Notes: generated by a model from the sequence alone, not told the origin. DNA of 64,000 nt from Synechococcus sp. WH 8020 (GCF_001040845.1 NZ_CP011941.1:391744-455743); one strand, 5' to 3'. Counted from the stretch's first letter, positions 7,888-17,852 are shown. Numbers and translations: made by a program.

Positions 7888-9252
7888 TCACTGGGCGTTG
7901 AGAAGGGCCTCGATCGCACCCTTGAATTCACTGCGCTGTTTCACTCCGCGCCACTGCTGTTGCAGCGACTTGTCATAAAACAGCTGGACCGTTGGGGTGC
8001 CGTTGACGCCAGCCTGTTCTGCAATCTCTTGATCGGCTTCGATGTCAATTTCGACGCCCTGAGCCTGACCATTCAGTTCTGAGAGCACCCGCTTCAGCTG
8101 TGGCTTCAGCACATGACAGGGGCCGCAGCTTGGGGAGCTGTAAATCACGAGCAGGGGTTTCTTGCTGTCGTGGTAGAGCTTGCGGAGGGCATAACTTCCT
8201 TTTTGCCATTCAGCATTGGCGTCGTAGCTGGCTTCCGTTGTTGCTTCTAAGGCTTGTGGCGCACTGGCTTTTTGCGGCTCAACCGCCTCACGACTCACAA
8301 GCGTGGCCAAGTCGTGATGGCTTAACCAGCGTTCTGCGGCAAGGGCCGCTTGGCAGCCACTGCCTGCAGCCGTAATCCCTTGTCGCCATTCCGCATCGGC
8401 GACGTCGCCGGCTGCAAACACACCTTCCAGGGAGGTTTCTGGTCTGCCGGGTTGGGTGACGAGATAACCGCTGCGATCACAATCCAGTTGGCCTTTCAAC
8501 AGTTCGGTGTTGGGCGTGTGGCCAATGGCATAAAACATTCCACGCACGGCCAATGTTTCCTCGTTGCCACTGTCTCGATTGCGAAGTCGTAGGCCGTTCA
8601 TCCAGTCCGTTCCTTCAACGTCCACCACCTCGGTGTTCCAGTGGACCGTGATTTGGGGATTGGCTTCAACCCGGTCAGCCATGGCTGCACTGGCTCGCAA
8701 GCGGTCCGAGCGAACCAACAGGTGCACATGACTGCCGTACTTGGTGAGATATACCGCTTCTTCGCAAGCGGAATCTCCGCCTCCAACCACCGCCAATTCC
8801 TCCTTGCGGAACTGGGGAGTTGCGCCATCGCAAATGGCGCAAGCACTAATTCCCTTGCTCCAGAAGCGTTCTTCGCTGGGTAAGCCCAAGCGGTTGGCGC
8901 TCGCGCCAGTGGCGATGATGATCGATTGGGTTTGGATCGTCTTGCCGTCGGCCTGAATGCGGTAAGGACGCTGGCTCAAGTCGATCAGGTCAGCATCGGC
9001 TTCGAGAAGATGAGTGCCCCAGCGCTCCGCCTGAGCTTTCATGAGATCCATCAGATCGGGGCCTAGGACCCCATCAGGAAAGCCGGGAAAATTTTCAACA
9101 TGCGTGGTGGTCATGAGTTGACCGCCCGGGATCCCGCCGCGCTGAAATCCCGTGATAAGGAGCGGATTGAGGTTGGCTCTTGCCGCGTAAATGGCTGCCG
9201 TGTACCCAGCTGGGCCGGATCCGACGATCACTAGGTTCTCGCTCGCGCCCAT
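7888..9252 (-). CDS. trxB: NADPH-thioredoxin reductase with fused thioredoxin domain (NTRC)
   Basis: A 454-residue fusion. Residues 1-310 are a TrxR: FAD loop [12 protein letters not shown], redox centre CAIC (Cys138/Cys141), NADPH loop [12 protein letters not shown], and the second FAD motif [15 protein letters not shown]. After a linker, a thioredoxin domain follows with SPSCGPC and the cis-Pro region NGTPTVQLF. This is the plant/cyanobacterial NTRC architecture. It links NADPH directly to 2-Cys peroxiredoxin and thioredoxin targets, which helps in the dark and under oxidative stress. ATG start at 9252. Convergent with infA. Confidence 0.95.
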   Translation of the reverse strand: MGASENLVIVGSGPAGYTAAIYAARANLNPLLITGFQRGGIPGGQLMTTTHVENFPGFPDGVLGPDLMDLMKAQAERWGTHLLEADADLIDLSQRPYRIQADGKTIQTQSIIIATGASANRLGLPSEERFWSKGISACAICDGATPQFRKEELAVVGGGDSACEEAVYLTKYGSHVHLLVRSDRLRASAAMADRVEANPQITVHWNTEVVDVEGTDWMNGLRLRNRDSGNEETLAVRGMFYAIGHTPNTELLKGQLDCDRSGYLVTQPGRPETSLEGVFAAGDVADAEWRQGITAAGSGCQAALAAERWLSHHDLATLVSREAVEPQKASAPQALEATTEASYDANAEWQKGSYALRKLYHDSKKPLLVIYSSPSCGPCHVLKPQLKRVLSELNGQAQGVEIDIEADQEIAEQAGVNGTPTVQLFYDKSLQQQWRGVKQRSEFKGAIEALLNAQ

Positions 9253-9379
9253 GGCTTATGCGTATTGAGTATGAGTTGAATCTAAAGGGGCTCTCTGAGC
9301 GGTCGCTTTGTTTTTAATGAGAAACGCTGTGCAATTTCCGGGAGAATATGTGTCGCAAAACCAAGATTTAATAATTTAT

Positions 9380-9628
9380 TTAGATTTCAACCGAATCCTC
9401 AGCCCCTTCTTCGAGGTCGAAACCTTGTCGTTTTTCTGAAATTTGCCCCACGCTCATCACGGATTCAGCAAAGAGTTCCGGACTTTCCCCGATACATGTG
9501 ATCCATTCCCTGAATTCTTGAGTCAATGCGTAGCTGTCCTCATAGCGCTCAGCGCTGTCTAGGGCATTGATTCTGGTTGTTGCCCAGCAGGTGGCAACAC
9601 TGACTCGGCGTTCAAGTGCTGCGTCCAT
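9380..9628 (-). CDS. Unknown acidic protein
   Basis: An 82-residue acidic protein beginning MDAALERRVSVATCWATTR, with a helical middle and a very acidic end (FDLEEGAEDSVEI). No domain or membrane segment is recognised. I chose ATG 9628 because AGGGAG lies at proper spacing before it; a TTG at 9694 would add 22 residues. It follows the helicase gene on the same strand after a 96-bp gap and may be in its transcript. Confidence 0.6.
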   Translation of the reverse strand: MDAALERRVSVATCWATTRINALDSAERYEDSYALTQEFREWITCIGESPELFAESVMSVGQISEKRQGFDLEEGAEDSVEI

Positions 9629-9724
9629 GACTGACTCCCTGATAGAGACCACATTGCCTGTTGGAGGACCAACATCGTGTGTGATTTCGCACAACGTCGC
9701 ATTTTTTTTTCTGCGGAGAAGTTT

Positions 9725-11053
9725 TCATTGATGCAAAAAATTGGGTAATTCGGGGGTTCTGAGGCGAATCACGGCACCAGCTCCGTCATTAACGGCCTCC
9801 AAGGGAAGGCTGGGACCTCTCCATGCGCCCGACTGCAGCGGGTCATCGGAATCTGCTTCCTGTTGTTGGGCTTGAATCCGATAGGGCTCTGAGAGAGACC
9901 AGCTACGCGCGTAGCTCATCAGCAATGGGTCCGCAGGAGCAAACACATAAGAAGGGTCTCGAGGCACCGTTTCAGTGGCTGCCCTGGCGCTGCACATCCG
10001 AACAGCGCGGGTGATGCCCTGCACGAAGCGACTGCGGGTGACGACTGTTGTGAGATAGGCGACAACGCGCAACCTTGGGGCGTCGAAGCCTTCGGCGCAC
10101 ATGTCGATGCTGACGAGCCAGTCGGCACCACCCTCTTGAAAGCTGCTGAGTCGTTGGGCGGCCTCTGGATCTTGCGAATGCACCAGGTCCACCCGATCAC
10201 CCTGCTCCCTCAGCAGGGAGCTGATCGATCGGGCGTGAGCAATGTCTTTGGCAATCACGAGACCGCCAGCGCTCGGGTGCTGTTCACGCACCTGCTCCAG
10301 TTTGCGTCTGGCCCTGATCAAGAGTTGCTGAGCAATGCTGCTGCTATCGGAGAGACGGATCGCCCTGCGCAAATTGCGTGCTCTCCAGCTTTCACGCATC
10401 TCCTCAGAGAGAGGCGAAACGTCGCGATCAGGCTTCCCAGCACGATTGTGCTCCACCCAACCGTCTTGGAAGCGAAATTCCAGCGGTCGTACGTCACCAG
10501 CGGCAATCAGCTCTCGGGGCTCAACGCAGAGGTCAGGACTGATCTGCTCCACCAGTTGTTCCCCCTCCTGGATTCGGATCCGTCTCGCGGCACAAAAGGC
10601 GAGATTGTCGGCTCGAAAGGGGGTCCCTGTGAGCCCCAGCCTGAGTCGAGCCTGGCTGCTCAGCTCTAAAAAGGTGCGTCCCCAGACCGGACCATCCGGC
10701 TCATCCGGATCTACGCCCAGGTGATGCGCTTCATCCGCAATCGCTAAAAGCTGATCACCAGCCCATGGCTCGAGCGCCTGTTTGAGCCCGTCGAGCTGAC
10801 TCGCTGCCCCTTGGTAGGTGACGAGCCAACCATCGGCGTGCTGGAGGTTTTGGCTCTGGATGTTGGGTGTCGATTCATTCCAGTGCTCGAGGCGTAACCC
10901 CACCCGTTCGGCTGCTGTGCGCCATTGGTTGAGGATCGATGTGCGGTGACACATCACCAAAAAGCATTTCAACCTCCCCTCTTGCTGCATGGCTTGAAAT
11001 CCGAGCAGGGCCCCCAGGGTTTTGCCCGCACCTGGTCCTGCATGGATCAGCAC
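9725..11053 (-). CDS. DEAD/DEAH superfamily 2 helicase (5' end uncertain)
   Basis: From GTG 11053 the product is 442 residues: Walker A HAGPGAGKT at once, DEAH box ADEAHHLG, motif III LGLTGTPFRAD, and helicase-C motifs VDLVHSQD, DWLVSIDMCAEGFDAPRLR and QGITRAVRM. It resembles Ssl2/UvrB-like DNA-repair helicases of unknown role. The same frame stays open upstream to a TGA at 11186-11188 and encodes a plausible Q-motif region (QPRQWQQQLVQLLRRRL), but there is no ATG, GTG or TTG in it. The real N-terminus is therefore either started from a non-standard codon or split by a frameshift. Confidence 0.85.
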   Translation of the reverse strand: MLIHAGPGAGKTLGALLGFQAMQQEGRLKCFLVMCHRTSILNQWRTAAERVGLRLEHWNESTPNIQSQNLQHADGWLVTYQGAASQLDGLKQALEPWAGDQLLAIADEAHHLGVDPDEPDGPVWGRTFLELSSQARLRLGLTGTPFRADNLAFCAARRIRIQEGEQLVEQISPDLCVEPRELIAAGDVRPLEFRFQDGWVEHNRAGKPDRDVSPLSEEMRESWRARNLRRAIRLSDSSSIAQQLLIRARRKLEQVREQHPSAGGLVIAKDIAHARSISSLLREQGDRVDLVHSQDPEAAQRLSSFQEGGADWLVSIDMCAEGFDAPRLRVVAYLTTVVTRSRFVQGITRAVRMCSARAATETVPRDPSYVFAPADPLLMSYARSWSLSEPYRIQAQQQEADSDDPLQSGAWRGPSLPLEAVNDGAGAVIRLRTPELPNFLHQ

Positions 11054-11282
11054 GTCGCGCCCGTGGCTTGCGTCTGGATCCAGGCGTCTGCGCAGCAGCT
11101 GAACCAGTTGCTGTTGCCACTGACGCGGTTGGATCCTGGCTCGTGGGCCGTCTCCTGCGAGCTGAAACGAAGGACGTGCGATCGGTCAGCCGCAAAAGTT
11201 AGGTCTTTCTAACCATTCCATCCGTGGATGCCACCCTTAGCTTCCAGCCAACAGCTCTTGGGGTTTCCGGCCCCCTGCCGCC

Positions 11283-11459
11283 ATGGCCAAAAGCCGTCCT
11301 CGTTACCCATCCAATCCTGATCAGCGCCAACGGCTTGAGCAGTGTTGGCCCCTTGAATGCGATATCGATCCGTTGATTCTGCGGCTGCGTTGGTTGCAGC
11401 ACCAGAGGCAATGGCCCCTGGTGCAGGCGGTTGAGCAAGAGCTTTTGCCGCTCTTTTAG
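11283..11459 (+). CDS. Possible 58-residue protein, unknown
   Basis: An ATG-started 59-codon frame encoding a basic-then-aromatic peptide (starts MAKSRPRYPSNPDQRQRLEQ, then WPLECDIDPL, ending VEQELLPLF). The amino-acid pattern looks protein-like, and it fills the space between the divergent helicase gene and the convergent 196-residue unknown gene. There is no obvious Shine-Dalgarno and no known domain. Confidence 0.45.
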   Translation: MAKSRPRYPSNPDQRQRLEQCWPLECDIDPLILRLRWLQHQRQWPLVQAVEQELLPLF

Positions 11460-11478
11460 CCGGGATCGAGATCTATGG

Positions 11479-12069
11479 CTAAAGGGATTCGCTGTGGTTA
11501 TAGAGCAAGCGCTCTACTTCCATGAACCCCTCTTCTGCAGCGGTTTGCGCCCGTTGCGCATCGCCGTCAGCCGCACTGGTGAGTTGGCTGACAATGCGCT
11601 GCAACATGGCCGTTTTCTGGTCTTGAAGCATGGTCAGAATTTCGTCTTCGATCAGCTGACGCACGGCGTTGCTACGCAGATGATCGTCTGAGGCTTCTTC
11701 AAAGGTTCCCTGGACGAGTTCTTGAATGAACAAACGGTGAACTTCGCTGCTGCGCAGGAAGCTTTCGGTGGCGTTGATCATTCCATCAACCAGAGTCCGA
11801 TCCGGCTCGGCCTCTGTGTCGGACTGTTTGTCTTGCAATTTGAATTCCCAATCCAGGTGGCGTCGTTGCCAGCCCGCTGCGTGCAGGCTGGGCATCACCG
11901 ATTGAGAGAACGTGTCCACAGACATTTCGTAGACCCGTTCTGCGAGTCGCTCGCACCATTCCCGGCCGTGTTCGACAAGAAGTTCTTCCATGGTGCGGCG
12001 ATTCACGGCGTGCCCGCCGTGATGGCTGTGGCAAACGCCATCGGGACATTCGATTGCGGAGAGACCCAT
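11479..12069 (-). CDS. Conserved-looking protein with N-terminal Cys/His cluster
   Basis: A 196-residue soluble protein. Near its N-terminus is ECPDGVCHSHHGGHAVN, a dense Cys/His patch that could bind a metal; the rest is helical and acidic (VEHGREWCERLAERVYEM, ESFLRSSEVHRLFIQELVQ, EDEILTMLQDQKTAMLQR). No membrane segment. I know of similar unnamed cyanobacterial proteins but cannot give a function. It diverges from the pntA gene across a 120-bp space. Confidence 0.75.
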   Translation of the reverse strand: MGLSAIECPDGVCHSHHGGHAVNRRTMEELLVEHGREWCERLAERVYEMSVDTFSQSVMPSLHAAGWQRRHLDWEFKLQDKQSDTEAEPDRTLVDGMINATESFLRSSEVHRLFIQELVQGTFEEASDDHLRSNAVRQLIEDEILTMLQDQKTAMLQRIVSQLTSAADGDAQRAQTAAEEGFMEVERLLYNHSESL

Positions 12070-12189
12070 GCGCCTAAAGACAGAATCCCCTGACTAGCCA
12101 CAGCTGCCTCACTAAGTCAGCTTCTACAGAAAAGATGCGTTTCGGGAGCCACGACCTCGTAATCTCGACTGGGTGGCGGCACAACGAAC

Positions 12190-13329
12190 TTGCCCAGACT
12201 CCTTATCCCGATTGAAAGCGCAGCGGCTGAAACCCGTGTGGCTGCTTCACCCGAGACCCTTAAAAAATTCATTGCCCTCGGCTGCTCCGTAGCCGTTGAG
12301 CGTGGTGCCGGAGTGTCCTCCGGTTTTCTTGACGAGACCTACGCCAGTGCTGGAGCCGATTTGGTTGCTCCAGGAGAGCCGCAAGCCTGGGGTCAGGCCG
12401 ACGTTTTGCTGTGTGTTCAAAGCCCTGGTCCGGCATCGCTCGGTCGCTTGCGCCGGGGTGCCCTGGTGGTGGGGATGTTGTCCCCCTATGGCAATCACGA
12501 GCTAGCGGAAGCCTTGAAGGGATTTGGTCTTTCAGCCATGGCCCTTGAGCTCCTGCCCCGGATCAGTCGTGCCCAGTCCGCTGATGTGCTCTCGTCTCAG
12601 GCCAACATCGCTGGCTACAAGGCTGTCTTGCTTGGCGCTGCGGCCTTGGATCGCTATTTCCCGATGCTGATGACCGCAGCAGGCACCGTGCAGCCCGCCA
12701 GGGTTGTGGTGTTGGGTGCTGGTGTTGCAGGTCTTCAGGCCGTGGCCACTGCTCGCCGTTTGGGGGCAGTTGTGTATGTGAGCGACATTCGCCCTGCCGT
12801 GAAAGAGCAGGTGGAGTCGCTGGGAGCTCGTTTCATCGATCCCCCGGAGATGGATGACAAGCCAGCGGAATCGGGTGGTTACGCCAAGCAAGCCTCAGAC
12901 GCGTTTCTGGCCGCGCAGCGACAACAGCTATCTGACCAACTAGCCCAGGCTGATGTGGCAATTTGTACAGCCCAAGTTCCTGGCAGGCGAGCCCCACGCT
13001 TAATCAGTGAGGACATGCTTGATCGCATGCGCCCTGGATCGGTGGTGGTTGATCTGGCCGTTGCTCAAGGAGGTAACTGTGCCGACACCGTTCCGTCCCA
13101 AACGGTGAACCGCAAAGGCGTGAAGCTGATTGGTGCGAACGAACTTCCCTGCAGCGTCCCGAATCACGCCAGCGCGTTGTACGCCCGCAATCTTTTGGCC
13201 TTGCTGCAGCCCACCCTTCAAGACGGTCAGCTCACGCTCGACACCGAAGACGAGCTCATCGCTGGTTGTCTGATCGCTCATGACGGCAGCATCTGCCGCG
13301 GAGACGTTCTCACCCCAGGAGCCAACTAA
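12190..13329 (+). CDS. pntA1: NAD(P) transhydrogenase alpha-1 subunit (NAD-binding)
   Basis: A 379-residue soluble NAD(H)-binding domain I: MPRLLIPIESAAAETRVAAS at the start, VLSSQANIAGYKAVL, and the Rossmann loop VVVLGAGVAGLQAVATARRLGA. Its C-terminus has NLLALLQP. The transhydrogenase couples hydride transfer between NADH and NADP+ to proton flow across the cytoplasmic or thylakoid membrane. In cyanobacteria the alpha chain is split, as here. The start is TTG with GGTGG about 14 bp upstream. The stop TAA shares its last base with the next ATG, marking an operon. Confidence 0.93.
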   Translation: MPRLLIPIESAAAETRVAASPETLKKFIALGCSVAVERGAGVSSGFLDETYASAGADLVAPGEPQAWGQADVLLCVQSPGPASLGRLRRGALVVGMLSPYGNHELAEALKGFGLSAMALELLPRISRAQSADVLSSQANIAGYKAVLLGAAALDRYFPMLMTAAGTVQPARVVVLGAGVAGLQAVATARRLGAVVYVSDIRPAVKEQVESLGARFIDPPEMDDKPAESGGYAKQASDAFLAAQRQQLSDQLAQADVAICTAQVPGRRAPRLISEDMLDRMRPGSVVVDLAVAQGGNCADTVPSQTVNRKGVKLIGANELPCSVPNHASALYARNLLALLQPTLQDGQLTLDTEDELIAGCLIAHDGSICRGDVLTPGAN

Positions 13330-13673
13330 TGGATTCTCTTTTACTCATGGGTGCGGCCACTGCCTCCCAAACCCCACCTCTGGTGAATGCTCTCTGGGTC
13401 CTGCTGCTCGGAAGCCTGCTTGGCTTCGAACTGATCGGCAAGGTCCCCCCAACGCTTCACACGCCATTGATGAGTGGTGCCAATGCCATCTCCGGGATCA
13501 CGATGCTGGCCGCTCTTACCGCGATCATCAAAGCTGATGGAAGTACCCCTCTCCTGGTTCTCGGCTCGGTCTCTCTTGGTTTCGCTCTTTTCAACGTGAT
13601 TGGTGGCTTCTTGGTCACTGACCGCATGCTCGCCATGTTCAGCCGCAAGCCCGCCCGCAAGGAGAACAGCTGA
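13329..13673 (+). CDS. pntA2: NAD(P) transhydrogenase alpha-2 subunit (membrane)
   Basis: A 114-residue membrane protein with about three transmembrane segments: LVNALWVLLLGSLLGFELIG, GITMLAALTAIIKADG, and LLVLGSVSLGFALFNVIGGF followed by LVTDRMLAMF. It carries the invariant PLMSGANAISGI stretch. It forms part of the proton channel (domain II) together with PntB. It overlaps both neighbours by a single base (TAATG before, TGATG after), so translation of the three subunits is coupled. Confidence 0.93.
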   Translation: MDSLLLMGAATASQTPPLVNALWVLLLGSLLGFELIGKVPPTLHTPLMSGANAISGITMLAALTAIIKADGSTPLLVLGSVSLGFALFNVIGGFLVTDRMLAMFSRKPARKENS

Positions 13674-15094
13674 TGGAGTTCCTGAACTACGCCATCGATC
13701 TCGTCGCCGTTCTGCTGCTGGCACTCGGCATCAAAGGTCTTTCCAAGGTGCGTTCCGCACGGAGTGCCAATCAGCTCGCCGCTGTTGCCATGGCCCTCGC
13801 TGTCATTGGTCTTCTGATCAGTTATGTGGGCTTCCCAAGCTTCGATGGACAGGCCTGGGCCTGGATCATCGGCGGCACTGTTGTGGGTGGAGTCCTGGGT
13901 GCGATCACGGCCCAGAGGGTTCCCATGACCTCCATGCCCGAAACTGTGGCGCTGTTCAACGGCTGCGGCGGCATGTCATCGCTGTTGGTGGCCCTGGCTG
14001 CTGCACTGTTCCCCGGCACGCTCGATGACGGCACGCTCGTCGCGGTGGTGTCGATTGTGATCTCGGTCTTCGTTGGCTCGATCACCTTCACAGGCTCGAT
14101 CGTGGCGATGGCCAAGCTCCAGGGCTGGCTCTCAACGCCTCCCTGGATGCAGAGCAAGATCCGCCACCTTGTGAACATCGCTCTGGCCGTTGTTTGTCTT
14201 GTGGCTGCGATCAAGTTGATCGCTTCCGACGGCAGCAGTCAGGCCGCGCTGTGGTTGCTGGTGATCGCCTCCGGCCTTCTGGGCATCGGCGTCACCCTGC
14301 CGATCGGTGGAGCGGATATGCCAGTGGTGATCTCTCTTCTGAATAGCTATTCCGGTGTGGCTGCCGCTGCTGCCGGTTTCGTTGTGGGCAGTCAGCTGCT
14401 GATCGTGGCTGGCGCGATGGTGGGCGCTGCCGGTTTGATCCTCACCCAGGTGATGTGCAACGGCATGAATCGCTCGCTGGTGTCGGTGCTGTTTGGCGGA
14501 GCTCTTGGCGCTTCATCCACAGCCTCCGGTGGTGGTGGCGAATACACCAACATCACCAGTTGCAGTGTTGAGGAGTGCGCCCTCACCCTTGAAGCGGCAG
14601 AACGCGTGATCATTGTTCCCGGCTATGGCCTGGCTGTGGCCCAGGCCCAGCACACGTTGCGAGAGGTAACCCGCTCCTTGGAGGCGGCTGGGATTGAGGT
14701 GGCCTATGCGATTCACCCTGTGGCGGGCCGCATGCCCGGTCACATGAATGTCCTTCTGGCTGAGGCCGATGTGCCTTACGAGCAGCTCAAGGAGATGGAT
14801 GTGATCAATCCTGAGTTCCCTGCTACCGATGTGGTGCTTGTGTTGGGTGCCAATGATGTGGTGAATCCCCAGGCCAAGACCGACCCCAATTCGCCGCTTT
14901 ATGGGATGCCAGTGTTGGATGTTCAGCAGGCCCAGACTGTGTTTGTGGTGAAGCGCGGCATGAGTGCTGGTTATTCCGGCATCAAAAATGACCTGTTTGA
15001 ACTCGGCAACACCTCCATGGTGTTTGGCGATGCCAAGAAGGTGCTTGGAGATCTGCTGGGAGAACTCAAGGAGTTAGGCGTCGGTAAGAAATGA
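13673..15094 (+). CDS. pntB: NAD(P) transhydrogenase beta subunit
   Basis: A 473-residue protein. The N-terminal half carries about eight or nine helices of the membrane domain (with GGTVVGGVLGAITAQRVPMT and LLNSYSGVAAAAAGFV). The C-terminal NADP(H)-binding domain III has VIIVPGYGLAVAQAQH, HPVAGRMPGHMNVLLAEA, VLGANDVVNPQAK, and VVKRGMSAGYSGIKNDLF. Length and motifs are those of PntB. Third gene of the pnt operon; the YheT-like hydrolase follows 7 bp later and may be co-transcribed. Confidence 0.95.
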   Translation: MEFLNYAIDLVAVLLLALGIKGLSKVRSARSANQLAAVAMALAVIGLLISYVGFPSFDGQAWAWIIGGTVVGGVLGAITAQRVPMTSMPETVALFNGCGGMSSLLVALAAALFPGTLDDGTLVAVVSIVISVFVGSITFTGSIVAMAKLQGWLSTPPWMQSKIRHLVNIALAVVCLVAAIKLIASDGSSQAALWLLVIASGLLGIGVTLPIGGADMPVVISLLNSYSGVAAAAAGFVVGSQLLIVAGAMVGAAGLILTQVMCNGMNRSLVSVLFGGALGASSTASGGGGEYTNITSCSVEECALTLEAAERVIIVPGYGLAVAQAQHTLREVTRSLEAAGIEVAYAIHPVAGRMPGHMNVLLAEADVPYEQLKEMDVINPEFPATDVVLVLGANDVVNPQAKTDPNSPLYGMPVLDVQQAQTVFVVKRGMSAGYSGIKNDLFELGNTSMVFGDAKKVLGDLLGELKELGVGKK

Positions 15095-15101
15095 TGCGCC
15101 T

Positions 15102-16190
15102 GTGAGCTGGCCTGATCCAAACCCAGACCCCCAGCTGCTGAAGCAACTGGGGGTTGCTCCCTTTCGGCAGCGTTTTCCCTGGTGGGGGGGCGACCTTCAG
15201 ACCTTGAGGGATACGCTCCGACCCGTGGATTTGCCGATCGATCAGGGTCAACCCCTGGAGATCGAAGTACCTGCTTTGAGCAGCGGTGCCGCGGGCTCTG
15301 GAGCCCTGCTGGCTTTCTTGGAGTGTCCACCAGCTCCGAAGGCGCTGGTAGTTGTCTTGCACGGACTCGGGGGCTCGAGTCGACGGGAAGGCCTGCGCAG
15401 GCTTGGTATTGCCCTGTTTGAGGCTGGATATGCGGTGCTGCGCCTCAACATGCGTGGTGCCGATCCTGGCCGACATCTTGCGGGTGGCACCTATGCCGCC
15501 CAATGCAACACCGACCTTCTCCCTGTGTTGCAGCGGGCGCGACAGCTCTGCAGCACCCTGACCACAGAAGGGACGCCACTGCCGTTGTTTGGCGCTGGCC
15601 TTTCCCTCGGCGGAACCATGCTGCTGAATGCGTGCCTTTCAACGCCAGCTGAGCGCATTGCCGCCGGCCTCGACCCAGCACACCAGCCTCTGGATGGATT
15701 GTTCTGTGCCAGCAGTCCCTTGGATCTGGCTGCCTGCAGTGCATCGATTGAACGTCCTCGCAATCGTGTGTACCAACGCTGGTTGCTGCAGCGCCTCGTG
15801 CGTCAGACGCTCGCCGATCCCTTTGGCGTGAGTGACCTGGATCTTGGACAACTGAGTGGTGCTGAGCGACCACGCACCATTCGTGACTTCGATAGCACCG
15901 TCACCGCTCCGCGATGGGGATTTGCGGACGTGGATGCTTACTACCGGGAGGCTTCACCGCTCCAGCATTTGATCCAATCACCCCAGAAATTGCCGCCCAC
16001 TCTGTTGCTACAGGCTCTGGATGATCCATGGGTGCCTGCTCGGGCGGCCTTAGACCTGAGGGAGGCTGTCTCTACGGATCAGCCCATTCAATTGATCTTC
16101 ACCCGCGAAGGCGGTCACAACGGATTTCATGGACGGGCCGGCTGTTGGGCCGATGCGCTTGCTGCATCTTGGTTGCAAACGCTCAAGTGA
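15102..16190 (+). CDS. YheT/Emb8-like alpha/beta hydrolase
   Basis: A 362-residue alpha/beta hydrolase of the COG0429 (YheT, plant Emb8) type: VVVLHGLGGSSRREGLRRL for the oxyanion region, LRLNMRGADPGRHLAGG, nucleophile GAGLSLGGTMLLNAC, acid LQALDDPWVP, and the base in EGGHNGFHG. The natural substrate is unknown; family members are often proposed to act on lipids or esters. GTG start, 7 bp after pntB. Its end overlaps the convergent ferredoxin-like gene by 8 bp. Confidence 0.88.
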   Translation: MSWPDPNPDPQLLKQLGVAPFRQRFPWWGGDLQTLRDTLRPVDLPIDQGQPLEIEVPALSSGAAGSGALLAFLECPPAPKALVVVLHGLGGSSRREGLRRLGIALFEAGYAVLRLNMRGADPGRHLAGGTYAAQCNTDLLPVLQRARQLCSTLTTEGTPLPLFGAGLSLGGTMLLNACLSTPAERIAAGLDPAHQPLDGLFCASSPLDLAACSASIERPRNRVYQRWLLQRLVRQTLADPFGVSDLDLGQLSGAERPRTIRDFDSTVTAPRWGFADVDAYYREASPLQHLIQSPQKLPPTLLLQALDDPWVPARAALDLREAVSTDQPIQLIFTREGGHNGFHGRAGCWADALAASWLQTLK

Positions 16191-16518
16191 ATGGGCTGGT
16201 TTTCAGGACCCACTCTTCGATCGGTTGTCCTTGGATGATGTGTCGCTGAAGAATGCTGCTGATGCGTTCTGGCGTAACACCTCTGTACCAGGTGCCATCG
16301 GGCCAGACCAACAAGATTGGGCCTTGCTCACAGATGCGTAAGCAATCGACTTTGCTGCGCAGAACGATTCCTGCGGCCCTGCTGGGATTCTCAAGGTCCA
16401 ATTCACGCACCTGCCGCTTGAGAGCATCCCAGCTCGCGGCACCGATCTCTGGATCACAGCACTTGGCTTTCGTGGCTGTGGCGCAGAGCAAAAGGTGATG
16501 GCTAATCCGCTGGCTCAT
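16183..16518 (-). CDS. Thioredoxin-like [2Fe-2S] ferredoxin
   Basis: A 111-residue protein from ATG 16518: [13 protein letters not shown], later [30 protein letters not shown]. The C-x(n)-CC then C-x3-C spacing and the [11 protein letters not shown] stretch are typical of thioredoxin-fold [2Fe-2S] ferredoxins. It is probably a soluble electron carrier with an unknown partner. The chosen start overlaps the dxr stop by 4 bp (ATGA), so it is likely translated together with dxr; a longer frame starts at 16590 inside dxr. Confidence 0.82.
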   Translation of the reverse strand: MSQRISHHLLLCATATKAKCCDPEIGAASWDALKRQVRELDLENPSRAAGIVLRSKVDCLRICEQGPILLVWPDGTWYRGVTPERISSILQRHIIQGQPIEEWVLKTSPFT

Positions 16519-17768
16519 GCAGCCATCGATGCCCTGCTCAAGCGCGTCGTGCCTCGTTTCACGTGCTCGCGCACAGCCTGGCGTGCCCACTGATCAACCG
16601 CCAACACATCATCAAGACTGGGGTTGGCGGCAAGATCAGGTTTGTGTTGTTCACAGGCTGCCTCAATCATCTTGGGAATGTCGAGAAAGTGAATCTTTTC
16701 CTCGAGGAATTGGGCCACGGCCTCTTCATTGGCCGCGTTGAGCACAGCAGGCATGGTGCCGCCGGCACGCCCTGCGGCGTAGGCCAGATCCATGCAGGGA
16801 TATTTGGCTGGATCCGGTGCGCGGAAACTCAATTGCCCCACTTCGGTGAGATCGAGCCTTCGCCACGGGGTCTCCAGCCTTGAAGGCCAACTCATGCAAT
16901 AGAGGATCGGCAGTTTCATGTCGGGCCAGCCGAGCTGGGCGAGGACCGAGGAATCAGCAAGTTCCACCATCGAATGGATGATGCTTTGAGGATGAATCAC
17001 GATCTCGATGTGGTCGTAATCCAGTCCAAATAGATAGTGAGCCTCGATCACCTCTAAGCCCTTATTCATCAATGAGGCTGAATCCACTGTGATTTTTTGT
17101 CCCATGCTCCAGTTGGGATGGGAGGTGGCATCGGCCACCGTTGCTTTTTCGAGATCAGCGGCTGACCAATCGCGAAAGGCACCACCAGAGGCGGTGAGTT
17201 GAATACGGCGCAGGCCAGGGGTTGGAACCCCGGTGGAGAGACGGGCGGTATCGCTCCAAGGTGTTCCTTGCAGGCACTGGAAGATGGCGGAGTGTTCCGA
17301 ATCGGCAGGAAGCAGTCGACTGCCGCTTTTCTTCAGCTCAGGTAGGACCACCGGCCCTGCGGCAATCAGTGTTTCCTTGTTGGCCAGGGCCAGGTCTTTC
17401 CCTGCGCGAATCGCCGCCAGGGTGGGCAATAAACCCGCGCAGCCCACGATTCCTGTGACAACGAGATCCGCTGAACCCCAGGACGCCACCACATCAAGGC
17501 CTTCCGGTCCACCCACCAAGTGCGGCAAGGGCTCAGGGCGTGTTTCGGCAGGCAGGGCGATCAGTCTGTCTTTGAGCTCAGTCAGTAGCGCTGGATCCGC
17601 TAAGGCCACAACATCAGGGCGGTGCCTCTGGATTTGGGACACGAGCAGGCTGAGATTGCGTCCAGCGCTGAGGGCCACTACGCGGAATTGATCGGGGAAA
17701 TCCTCAACGATCTCCAGCGTCTGGGTGCCAATTGAGCCAGTGGAGCCCAGAACGCTGATGGCTTTCAC
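16515..17768 (-). CDS. dxr: 1-deoxy-D-xylulose 5-phosphate reductoisomerase
   Basis: A 417-residue enzyme opening [20 protein letters not shown] (NADPH loop), with [56 protein letters not shown] and [11 protein letters not shown]. These are the DXR catalytic and metal-binding signatures, and the length is normal. It makes MEP in the non-mevalonate isoprenoid pathway, which feeds carotenoids and the chlorophyll phytyl tail. Divergent from the sodium symporter gene; the ferredoxin-like gene lies just downstream in the same transcript. Confidence 0.97.
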   Translation of the reverse strand: MKAISVLGSTGSIGTQTLEIVEDFPDQFRVVALSAGRNLSLLVSQIQRHRPDVVALADPALLTELKDRLIALPAETRPEPLPHLVGGPEGLDVVASWGSADLVVTGIVGCAGLLPTLAAIRAGKDLALANKETLIAAGPVVLPELKKSGSRLLPADSEHSAIFQCLQGTPWSDTARLSTGVPTPGLRRIQLTASGGAFRDWSAADLEKATVADATSHPNWSMGQKITVDSASLMNKGLEVIEAHYLFGLDYDHIEIVIHPQSIIHSMVELADSSVLAQLGWPDMKLPILYCMSWPSRLETPWRRLDLTEVGQLSFRAPDPAKYPCMDLAYAAGRAGGTMPAVLNAANEEAVAQFLEEKIHFLDIPKMIEAACEQHKPDLAANPSLDDVLAVDQWARQAVREHVKRGTTRLSRASMAA

Positions 17769-17852
17769 AGGGATCCAGGCAATTGGTCACAGTTTCCCAC
17801 CTCAATGCCTATGCCTGGCAAACTTCGCATGATTGCAGTTGGCTTCGGGTTT

